A program made the position numbers and the translations under genes. Below, piece after piece: positions 1 through 5,118 of a stretch of DNA of 6,411 nt. This stretch comes from Streptococcus parasanguinis (lineage in GTDB: Bacteria; Bacillota; Bacilli; Lactobacillales; Streptococcaceae): contig JAGZKI010000067.1 of NCBI GenBank assembly GCA_018365265.1, positions 1 to 6,411 of the forward strand, written 5' to 3'. Below the pieces are notes generated by a model. The model worked only from the letters and a program-made list of their open reading frames with translations, was not told the DNA's origin and ran no database searches. The stretch's first letter is position 1. The number at the start of each line of letters is the position of its first letter.

Positions 1-114
1 CAATTTCTCTGAAATGACCTGAATTGATAAATATTTCAATTTATCTTCTTTTTGTTTGATACTTAGATATAGTACGATTTCTACCGCTTGAGAAAAGGCT
101 GCTGAATATGACAT
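1..114 (-). CDS. Rrf2-family transcriptional regulator, N-terminal part (cut by window edge)
   Basis: Thirty-eight codons are visible from ATG at 112-114 down to the left window edge, and the frame is still open. The protein begins MSYSAAFSQAVEIVLYLS and continues to residues SEKL, which is the usual opening of Rrf2-family winged-helix regulators: a short leader M-x-Y/F-S, then the first helix with A-x-x-I-L-x-Y, then the start of the helix-turn-helix. A strong ribosome binding site GGAGG (121-125) lies 6 nt upstream and fixes the start. Rrf2 proteins are usually dimeric repressors that sense redox state, nitric oxide, iron-sulfur status or metabolites. Whether this one carries sensing cysteines cannot be told, because that part is outside the window. 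The gene has its own promoter with a perfect palindrome over the -10 box, which suggests autoregulation. It lies downstream of an oxidoreductase pseudogene and an MFS exporter on the same strand. The family call is fairly sure; the subgroup and ligand are unknown. Confidence 0.82.
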   Translation of the reverse strand, partial: MSYSAAFSQAVEIVLYLSIKQKEDKLKYLSIQVISEKL

Positions 115-132
115 AGTATACCTCCATTAACC

Positions 133-161
133 TTATTGATATATTTAAATTATATCAATAA
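133..161. promoter_or_regulatory. Palindromic operator candidate at the Rrf2 promoter
   Basis: TTATTGATATA (133-143) and TATATCAATAA (151-161) are perfect 11-bp inverted repeats separated by 7 bp. The element covers the -10 box and the predicted transcription start, the right place for a repressor site. A further copy of the right half-site, ATATCAATAA, lies at 163-172, in direct repeat with 152-161 at 11-bp spacing (about one helix turn). The palindrome resembles the one at 2049-2073 in half-site and spacing. Binding by the adjacent Rrf2 product is an inference from position. Confidence 0.6.
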
Positions 162-177
162 AATATCAATAAATACA
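149..177 (-). promoter_or_regulatory. Promoter of the Rrf2 gene (extended -10)
   Basis: On the minus strand the sequence TGATATAAT (149-157) is an extended -10 element (TGnTATAAT), a type common in streptococci. The hexamer 17 nt upstream (172-177, TGTATT) is a poor -35, as often tolerated with an extended -10. The predicted start is near 142, giving a leader of about 28 nt that contains the GGAGG site. The -10 lies inside the palindrome at 133-161. Confidence 0.6.
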
Positions 178-441
178 CTAAAACATTTCACAGAAATAGC
201 AACAGAGTCGATAATTCCTGAAAATTCTCCCCCTAACGGATGACTTTCTCGTTACTGAAATAGATTAATCAATCTAGCTAAGATAGTATTTTGCGGTTTA
301 TATTCTTCATAATCATTGTTATTCAAAGAAGAACATCTAATTCTCACTAAAATTTCATCAGTTTTATTTTAGGTACAGGGGTGGAAAGATATTCTAGACA
401 GTATTTTTTGTAGACGTCTTTTAATAATGAACTGATTTCAT
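174..441 (-). pseudogene. Decayed, truncated MDR-family NAD(P)-dependent alcohol dehydrogenase / quinone oxidoreductase
   Basis: No single frame is open, but three frames read in order give an MDR N-terminal (GroES-like) domain. ATG at 439-441 overlaps the exporter stop as ATGA and reads MKSVHY before a stop at 421-423. A second frame (359-424) reads KDVYKKYCLEYLSTPVPKIK. A third frame, entered by losing one base in the T run at 362-365, reads TDEILVRIRCSSLNNNDYEEY from 362 on, passes a TAA at 252-254, and resumes as HPLGGEFSGIIDSV and SVKCFSV. MDR enzymes have the same order: MK-x-V-x-Y, P-x-PK-x-x-DE-ILV-I, SSxNxxD, then LGxEfSGxIxxVG-x-xVxxF before the GDxV motif. The distance from the ATG to PKIK (about 27 codons) also fits the family. 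Similarity stops after FSV near 174, so the remaining coding part, including the whole NAD(P)-binding Rossmann domain, is missing. Coupling to the exporter suggests the intact ancestor was third gene of that operon. The product is surely non-functional; the family call rests on memory of the family pattern. Confidence 0.72.
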
Positions 442-1808
442 TTATTCCCTTTTTTCTTAAACAAAAAACCTAGTAAAACACAAGCAAAAACTAAAATTGT
501 AGACAGCTTATAAATTGACGTAAATACTGTTACTTTATCATAAATATGCCCCAACTCTTGTAAATGCCCATTAAAAAGAGACAAGAAAATAGCGAAAGCT
601 AATACTAGTCCTACTTGACGAAAAACAAAGAGAACAGACTGAGATGCGTTCAATAAATCTCCTTCAAAATCACTAGCTCCAAGTACTTGAGAAGGCCCAA
701 GTAATAGCCCATATCCAGCTCCTAAGAAAAGGCAAGCTAAATAAAGATGCAACGTACTCGTAGCCGTAATAGTTCCAAAAAGAAGGTAAGAAACACCCAT
801 CAGTACAAAACCAAGTATGATGGTGAAACGTGGTCCAATCTTAGATAGAGTCATGGATGCAAGAGGTGAACAAATCGTCAGTGCAATAGATACAATCATA
901 AGTAGCAACGACGAAGCTACCGTCGTATGCCCAAGAACTTGTGAATAATATGTAGGGAGAACAATAAAGAGCCCTACTTGAAACACGGTTGAAAAGACCA
1001 TTACTAAAGAAGCTGCATTGAAATTGCGAAAACCAAATAATTCCATTGGAATCATAGGTGAGTCAATCTTTCTTTCATACATGATGAAGAAAATAAGGGC
1101 AAGGACTGCAAATACAAATAAACTGATAATTGGTATACTCAACCAGCCCCATGATCGACCTTGAATAAGGGCGAGTGTCAGTGAAAAAAGACCAGCCATT
1201 GAAATGAACGAACCTATAAGATCATTTTTTTGCTCATTGACCGGTTCATTTTTCAAATCCAGTGCTACCAGACAAATAGCAATAATGACAATAACAAATG
1301 GAATATTAATATAAAATGCCCAGCGCCAATTGAGATACTGCGTCAAAGTACCACCCAAACTAGGTCCTAATGCCCCTGCTAAACCTTGAGTCAATGCGAC
1401 AGTTGCAACAATAGGAGCCCGCTTCTCCACAGAATCAGCAGTACTATAGGCAATAGCCATCCCCAAAGGTAAGATGATAGCTGCTCCTATTGATTGCATA
1501 ATACGTCCTATAATTAGTAATTGAATAGAACCTGAAATCCCTGAAAGGACTGATCCTACTAAAAAAGCAACACTTGCAATGACAAAAGACCTATGAACCC
1601 CATAACGACTAGCAAAGCGGCCTAAAGGAATTGCTAAAGCTGCAAACAGTAAGCTATAAATATTTAAAGCCCAGTTCATACCAACCATCGTTGTATGAAT
1701 CGATGCTTGAATATTTGGCATAGCAACATTCATCACCGTTGTATCAATAAGCGTCAAAAAGACTCCCAGACACATTGCAAACACAATCAATTTTTTTCTA
1801 TTAAACAT
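438..1808 (-). CDS. MFS drug exporter, DHA2 (14-helix) family
   Basis: The 456-residue protein is a major facilitator of the DHA2 drug:H+ antiporter family in the cytoplasmic membrane. Visible signatures are motif D1 around LIDTTVMNVAMP (20-31), a motif A-like PLGRFASRYG loop between helices 2 and 3 (61-70), motif B with GRIMQSIGAA (101-110), motif C in helix 5 with ALGPSLGG (146-153), and the DHA2-typical WRWAFYINIP (161-170). Hydrophobic segments fit fourteen helices, and length matches the family. The ATG at 1806-1808 has a strong AGAGGAG-like site (1814-1819) 5 nt upstream. The start lies 22 nt inside the preceding 80-codon gene, so translation is probably coupled. Relatives in Gram-positive bacteria (the LmrB/EmrB type) export antibiotics, dyes or toxic metabolites; the substrate cannot be read from sequence. 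The stop TGA overlaps the ATG of the decayed oxidoreductase. Transcription is probably from the promoter at 2052-2080. I see no good terminator after the stop. Confidence 0.92.
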   Translation of the reverse strand: MFNRKKLIVFAMCLGVFLTLIDTTVMNVAMPNIQASIHTTMVGMNWALNIYSLLFAALAIPLGRFASRYGVHRSFVIASVAFLVGSVLSGISGSIQLLIIGRIMQSIGAAIILPLGMAIAYSTADSVEKRAPIVATVALTQGLAGALGPSLGGTLTQYLNWRWAFYINIPFVIVIIAICLVALDLKNEPVNEQKNDLIGSFISMAGLFSLTLALIQGRSWGWLSIPIISLFVFAVLALIFFIMYERKIDSPMIPMELFGFRNFNAASLVMVFSTVFQVGLFIVLPTYYSQVLGHTTVASSLLLMIVSIALTICSPLASMTLSKIGPRFTIILGFVLMGVSYLLFGTITATSTLHLYLACLFLGAGYGLLLGPSQVLGASDFEGDLLNASQSVLFVFRQVGLVLAFAIFLSLFNGHLQELGHIYDKVTVFTSIYKLSTILVFACVLLGFLFKKKGNK

Positions 1809-2029
1809 CGTTTCTCCTCTTTGTATAAATCATCAATTTGGACAGAGTCCAAGCATTCCATTAATCTAGTTTGACTCTCAACAATATTTTTAGTCGTCAA
1901 GAAACCATTTAATCTCTTTCCATTTGTCAGGTAATCTTGACCTGATACATAGCAAAAAAACAACTTAAAGAAATCATCATTCTGCTTAATCATTTCAAAA
2001 GAAAAAGCAGAAACAATCATTTGTGTCAT
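1787..2029 (-). CDS. Small protein of unknown function, first gene of the efflux operon
   Basis: An 80-residue protein starting MTQMIVSAFSFEMIK. I do not recognise the family. ATG at 2027-2029 is preferred over an in-frame TTG at 2033-2035, because AAAGGAG (2036-2042) sits 6 nt before the ATG but directly abuts the TTG. The protein has an aromatic stretch FFKLFFCYVSG (20-30), then a polar, charged C-terminal half ending KEEKRCLIEKN, with two cysteines at 26 and 59 in the middle and one at 75. There is no clear signal peptide, no convincing transmembrane helix and no helix-turn-helix visible. Its last 22 nt overlap the exporter start, and a near-consensus promoter lies immediately upstream, so it is well placed to be expressed at high rate and to feed ribosomes into the exporter gene. 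It might be a genuine accessory or sensor protein, or the remnant of a longer gene retained for its translational coupling. Coding status is likely, function unknown. Confidence 0.62.
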   Translation of the reverse strand: MTQMIVSAFSFEMIKQNDDFFKLFFCYVSGQDYLTNGKRLNGFLTTKNIVESQTRLMECLDSVQIDDLYKEEKRCLIEKN

Positions 2030-2048
2030 TTTCAACTCCTTTCAAGTA

Positions 2049-2073
2049 ATTAGTATATATCATTTATACTAAT
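2049..2073. promoter_or_regulatory. Palindromic operator candidate in the exporter promoter
   Basis: ATTAGTATA (2049-2057) and TATACTAAT (2065-2073) form a perfect 9-bp inverted repeat with a 7-bp spacer. One arm contains the whole -10 box and the other lies in the spacer just after the -35, so a bound protein would exclude RNA polymerase. Aligned on its centre with the palindrome at the Rrf2 promoter, each 9-bp arm matches at 7 positions, with the same 7-bp spacer. No regulator gene is adjacent here, so the Rrf2 product encoded at the left edge is the best candidate in this window. Confidence 0.65.
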
Positions 2074-2080
2074 GTGTCAA
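2052..2080 (-). promoter_or_regulatory. SigA-type promoter of the small protein - exporter operon
   Basis: On the minus strand TTGACA (2075-2080, perfect -35) is followed by a 17-nt spacer and TATACT (2052-2057, -10). The predicted start is near 2045, leaving a leader of only about 16 nt with the GGAG site. A/T-rich tracts just upstream of the -35 (2081-2105) could act as an UP element. Such a strong unregulated promoter would be unusual for an exporter, consistent with tight repression through the palindrome below. Confidence 0.8.
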
Positions 2081-2101
2081 ATGAAATTTTATATTTTGTA
2101 A

Positions 2102-2221
2102 AATTACTATGTGTCATTAGAATATCAACATTATTCCCGCACTTCTCCCCTCTTAACTGGCTGTGCTGTAATAGAAGGTATGAATAGATTAGAAAACCTA
2201 AGTGATTCTGAAAAAATATAA
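2102..2221 (+). other. Possible coding remnant in the intergenic gap
   Basis: The only long gene-free stretch between the two blocks (about 2081-2262). On the plus strand 39 codons are open between stops at 2099-2101 and 2219-2221. The translation, with segments SPLLTGCAVIEGMN and RLENLSDSEKI, looks protein-like and uses streptococcal-style codons, resembling a gene 3' end that lost its 5' part. There is no ribosome binding site before the GTG at 2111 or the ATG at 2180, and I do not recognise the family. On the minus strand a 41-codon frame (2131-2256) covers the same bases, so chance openness is quite possible. Confidence 0.2.
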
Positions 2222-2262
2222 AGACATATACTATTATGCTTACTCAAACACATCATATAATG

Positions 2263-2339
2263 AAACTTTCCGCCGTGAGAAAAATGCTAGAAACACGGTT
2301 GTTTCTAGCACTCGGAATTATTGAACCTAAGGAAAGTTT
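2263..2339. repeat. Outer inverted repeat enclosing the terminator
   Basis: AAACTTTCC (2263-2271) and GGAAAGTTT (2331-2339) are perfect 9-bp inverted repeats flanking the terminator hairpin almost symmetrically. A shorter imperfect pair, CCGTGAG (2273-2279) and CTCGG (2311-2315), lies between. The plus-strand arm runs into TTTTT (2337-2341), so the whole could form a long nested hairpin ending plus-strand transcription too, or be the remains of a small mobile repeat. Confidence 0.45.
2280..2310 (-). terminator. Rho-independent terminator of the ung-mutX-pyrC-ypmR-ypmS operon
   Basis: Reading the minus strand, a perfect 10-bp stem TGCTAGAAAC / GTTTCTAGCA (2301-2310 with 2285-2294) has a 6-nt loop and is followed directly by TTTTT (2280-2284). 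It lies about 70 nt after the ypmS stop, the expected place for the operon end. No T tract follows on the plus strand. Confidence 0.82.
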
Positions 2340-2380
2340 TTAAGATGATTTTGAATTCAATTTGAATAGACTCTTTTGCC

Positions 2381-3013
2381 CTACTTCTTCTGATACAAAT
2401 CAAAAACGATCTTGTCATTATAGAGATCAATGGTATTGGCCTTGGCATAGATTCCAAAGTCGTTATCCATCTCCGACAAGAGAATGGTGATGGTGGACTG
2501 CTTGGGTGAGATCTGAATGAATTTTGGGATGTTTTTATTTTTACTCAAGAGCTGCAAGACCATCCTTTGGGGGATTTGGAAGCTTCCCACTGAAAAGTCC
2601 TTCACCGTTAAGAGAATATTCTCGTTTTCCAACTTGGATGGTTGAAAGTAAATGTACAAAGGGTATGACTTTCCCAAAAGGCTCAACTGCCCTTCTAGCA
2701 AGATTTGTTGGTTGTCCGCATAGACCTTGTAATCGGATAAATGGTATTTTTTTAGCAGATATTTAATGGTGTCATTGAGCTGATCTCTGGTTGTCGTCAT
2801 GGTCCCAACTTGGACGTCACTAGTCTTTGCAGTCCGTTGGAGCTGACGGACATCTTCTCTAGGTGTTGCCAATCGGCTTTGTACCACAAGACCCAGAGCT
2901 ACAAGGAGACTCACCAAGCCTAAAAAGAGCCATTTCCAAATATTGATTTTTTTAATCTGAGCTAGTTGGTCTTTCTTGGGGATTCCGTTAATTCCAAGTT
3001 TTCTTAGTCGCAT
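2381..3013 (-). CDS. ypmS: YpmS-like (DUF2140) membrane-anchored protein
   Basis: This 210-residue protein has a basic cytoplasmic N-terminus, one transmembrane helix at about 27-46 (WKWLFLGLVSLLVALGLVVQ), and an extracytoplasmic domain of some 160 residues. The domain shows the YpmS/DUF2140 pattern: a VYADNQQILLEG strand (97-108), the LLGKSYPLYIYFQP segment (112-125), then the VKDFSVGSFQIP region (137-148), and a C-terminal strand series ending in FDLYQKK. The family has no firmly established biochemical role that I know of. In Bacillus and in streptococci it commonly sits beside the SGNH hydrolase YpmR, as here. The ATG at 3011-3013 has GGAG (3021-3024) 7 nt upstream and lies 26 nt inside the preceding gene, so the two are probably translationally coupled. 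The stop TAG at 2381-2383 is followed by the operon terminator. A joint role with YpmR at the outer face of the membrane is inferred from this pairing only. Confidence 0.85.
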   Translation of the reverse strand: MRLRKLGINGIPKKDQLAQIKKINIWKWLFLGLVSLLVALGLVVQSRLATPREDVRQLQRTAKTSDVQVGTMTTTRDQLNDTIKYLLKKYHLSDYKVYADNQQILLEGQLSLLGKSYPLYIYFQPSKLENENILLTVKDFSVGSFQIPQRMVLQLLSKNKNIPKFIQISPKQSTITILLSEMDNDFGIYAKANTIDLYNDKIVFDLYQKK

Positions 3014-3824
3014 TGATTTTCTCCAATATTGCTTGTTTCATCTTTTCATAACCTGTGTTGTTGGGGTGAAAACGATCTTCTTCATACAAGGCATCGTTAG
3101 CAATCGGCGCCTTGCCATCACTGACTTCTGATACACCCATTTCCCCGTCAATTCCTTTATAAAGCAGATCATTGATCGGAACGAAATAGACCTGATCAAA
3201 TTGCGCAATGGTTTCTTCCGTCGTCTCATTCCAACGATCAACAGCCGTCTGGATACTGGTTAATTCAGGAAAATTCAGGTAAAGAGGATTGTAGATCCCC
3301 ACTACATAAATAGGAAGTTGGGGATTGTCCTTTCTGGCCTTTGTAATAATTTCTTTGAGGTTCGCTGTATAACTCTTGAGCGGTTTTTGGATATCTGATA
3401 GAGAAAAATCACTCAGATGATCGACAACAACTTTGCGCAGATCATTTCCCCCAACCGTTAAGGTCATGACACGCGCCTTTTTGAGATCCTTCTGAAGATC
3501 TGTTTGCTTCTTGAGTCGATCTAAGATCTGAGCACTTGTATTCCCAGCTACTCCATAGTTGACAGACTGGTACTGGCCGGCATTTTCATTAGACAGGCTT
3601 TGGGCAAGAATGGGGACAAAGCCCCCTTGCTTGGTGCTATCCCCTACTCCTTCGGTCAGTGAATCTCCTAGAGCTACATAAGTATAGGTGATTTCTTTCG
3701 CAGCCATTTTGGGCTTGGTCATACGAGGGGACGCAGTTGGTAGCAGAGCACGAAATAGAAAGACAAAGACAAGAAGGCTGGTTAAAAAGAAAACCAAGCC
3801 TTGCATCATTTTTTTAAGATTCAT
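2988..3824 (-). CDS. ypmR: Membrane-anchored SGNH/GDSL hydrolase (YpmR-like lipase/esterase)
   Basis: This 278-residue protein has an N-terminal hydrophobic segment at about 8-28 after a short basic start, most likely an uncleaved anchor, followed by an extracellular SGNH hydrolase domain. Block I is ALGDSLTEG (51-59) with nucleophile Ser55. Block II is NYGVAGNTS (89-97), with a glycine for the oxyanion hole. Block III is VGGNDL (124-129) with Asn127. Block V is EDRFHPNNTGY (249-259) with catalytic Asp250 and His253. All four SGNH residues are thus present, so an active ester hydrolase is expected. The natural substrate is unknown; lipids or acylated wall polymers are possible. ATG at 3822-3824 starts 14 nt after the pyrC stop, but no good ribosome binding site lies at normal distance (AAGGA of the pyrC end is 17 nt away), so reinitiation after pyrC is likely. 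The 3' end overlaps ypmS by 26 nt. Confidence 0.9.
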   Translation of the reverse strand: MNLKKMMQGLVFFLTSLLVFVFLFRALLPTASPRMTKPKMAAKEITYTYVALGDSLTEGVGDSTKQGGFVPILAQSLSNENAGQYQSVNYGVAGNTSAQILDRLKKQTDLQKDLKKARVMTLTVGGNDLRKVVVDHLSDFSLSDIQKPLKSYTANLKEIITKARKDNPQLPIYVVGIYNPLYLNFPELTSIQTAVDRWNETTEETIAQFDQVYFVPINDLLYKGIDGEMGVSEVSDGKAPIANDALYEEDRFHPNNTGYEKMKQAILEKINATKKTWN

Positions 3825-3838
3825 ATGAATACGATCAC

Positions 3839-5107
3839 TTATCCTTGGAAAATCACTTGTCCATCACAGATCGTATAAGCAACTTTTCCTTTTAATGTTT
3901 CACCTACAAATGGTGAATTGCCTGCTTTTGAAGCGAAATGATCCGATACCAGACGATCTGCTTCTGGATCAAAGATGGTCAAATCTGCCGGTCCATCCAC
4001 TGCGATATAGCCAGCATCAAAATCATAGAGACGGGCTGGATTATAGGACATCTTTTCAAGCAATTGCATCAGGCTCAAATGACCAGCATGCACCAAGTAG
4101 GTCAAGCCAAGAGAAAGCGAAGTTTCAAGCCCAGTCATGCCAGATGGTGCTTTGGTAATATCAGGGACATTCTTCTCATCCGCATGGTGAGGCGCGTGGT
4201 CCGTCGCAATCACGGAGATGACGCCTGACTTCAAGCCTTCAATCACTGCTAAACGGTCAGATTCTAAGCGAAGAGGTGGGTTCATCTTGGCATTGCTTCC
4301 CTTAGTCAAGAGGAGACTTTCTGTTTTCGAAAAGTGTTGAGGTGCCACTTCTGCCGTTACATGAGCTCCTAATCCTTGGGCAAATTCCACCACCTTGACA
4401 CTTTCTTCCTTGGAAAGGTGTTGGATATGGAGGTGAGCACCTGTCGCATGAGCAATCATGGCATCACGCGCAGCCATAGAATATTCGGCTACACCCGTCG
4501 CACCACAGACATGGAAGTGTTCCTTTGCAATGTTTTCATTCAAACCAAGAATGCCATTCAACTCAGGGTCTTCTTCATGCAGACTAATAAAGGTTCCTAG
4601 ACGCTTAGCTTCTTCCAAGGCTTGGCGGACAACCTTAGTGCTTTGAAGGGGAATCCCATCATCTGAAAATCCCACTGCACCAGCCTTAAGCAGGCCTTCA
4701 AAATCTGTCAGGTGTTGACCGTCAAAGTTCTTAGTCACCGTCGCAACCGTATGAATGTGAAGATTTTCCTTGGCTGCAGAAGCTAAGACTTCCTCTAAGG
4801 TCGCAATATCTGAAATGGTCGGATTGGTATTGGCCATCATGACCACTCGAGTAAAACCACCAGCAGCTGCGGCTAAGGCACCCGTATGGATGTCTTCTTT
4901 ATGGGTTTGACCGGGCTCACGGAAATGCACGTGTACATCGATCAAACCAGGAGCTACAACCAGACCAGTAGCATCAAGGACTTCTTGTCCATCCGTTGGG
5001 AGGTTTTCAGCGATCTCTACAATTTTCTTTCCTTCGATACGAAGGTCACAGACTTGATCCAAGCCGGTCTTGGGATCCATTACGCGGCCATTTTTAATGA
5101 CAACCAT
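3839..5107 (-). CDS. pyrC: Dihydroorotase
   Basis: Dihydroorotase cyclises N-carbamoyl-aspartate to dihydroorotate, the third step of de novo pyrimidine synthesis, in the cytoplasm. The 422-residue length and motifs fit the class I amidohydrolase type found in Firmicutes. Metal ligands are visible as His59 and His61 in DVHVHFREPG, an Asp in GFSDDG (149/150), His177 in SLHEEDPE, His230 in HLHIQHLS, and catalytic Asp303 in IATDHAPHH. Arg63 and Asn93 (MANTNP) are the expected substrate contacts. Unlike the E. coli type the bridging position is the Asp of SDDG rather than a carboxylated lysine. ATG at 5105-5107 has AAAGGAG (5114-5120) 6 nt upstream, and this site overlaps the mutX stop codon, so expression follows mutX. 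No attenuator or PyrR-type leader lies directly before the gene. It appears to depend on the ung promoter region, or on read-through from further right, rather than on a pyrimidine-controlled leader in this window. Confidence 0.97.
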   Translation of the reverse strand: MVVIKNGRVMDPKTGLDQVCDLRIEGKKIVEIAENLPTDGQEVLDATGLVVAPGLIDVHVHFREPGQTHKEDIHTGALAAAAGGFTRVVMMANTNPTISDIATLEEVLASAAKENLHIHTVATVTKNFDGQHLTDFEGLLKAGAVGFSDDGIPLQSTKVVRQALEEAKRLGTFISLHEEDPELNGILGLNENIAKEHFHVCGATGVAEYSMAARDAMIAHATGAHLHIQHLSKEESVKVVEFAQGLGAHVTAEVAPQHFSKTESLLLTKGSNAKMNPPLRLESDRLAVIEGLKSGVISVIATDHAPHHADEKNVPDITKAPSGMTGLETSLSLGLTYLVHAGHLSLMQLLEKMSYNPARLYDFDAGYIAVDGPADLTIFDPEADRLVSDHFASKAGNSPFVGETLKGKVAYTICDGQVIFQG

Positions 5108-5118
5108 TGCATTCTCCT

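Noticed and set aside
181..437. Terminator after the exporter gene
   Set aside because: Only short or T-poor hairpins are visible (for example AGATT/AATCT near 262-275), none convincing.
431..441. CTGATTTCAT shared with the right edge of the window (6402-6411)
   Set aside because: Ten bases only, in unrelated contexts (exporter stop versus intergenic repeat); not evidence for an attachment site or a duplicated boundary.
2033..2035. TTG as start of the small efflux-operon protein
   Set aside because: It directly abuts the GGAG sequence, leaving no spacing; ATG at 2027-2029 has the ideal 6 nt.
2131..2256. 41-codon minus-strand frame starting ATGATG at 2251-2256
   Set aside because: No ribosome binding site, a low-complexity translation, and it overlaps the more protein-like plus-strand frame. 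Probably open by chance.
2351..2360. TTGAATTCAA palindrome after ypmS
   Set aside because: A 10-bp palindrome in AT-rich DNA, with no promoter beside it; likely chance.
2524..2766. 80-codon plus-strand frame inside ypmS
   Set aside because: Antisense to a well-supported gene, no ribosome binding site, no family resemblance.
3038..3241. 67-codon minus-strand frame within ypmR
   Set aside because: Out-of-frame shadow of the SGNH hydrolase, arginine-rich translation typical of a shifted frame.
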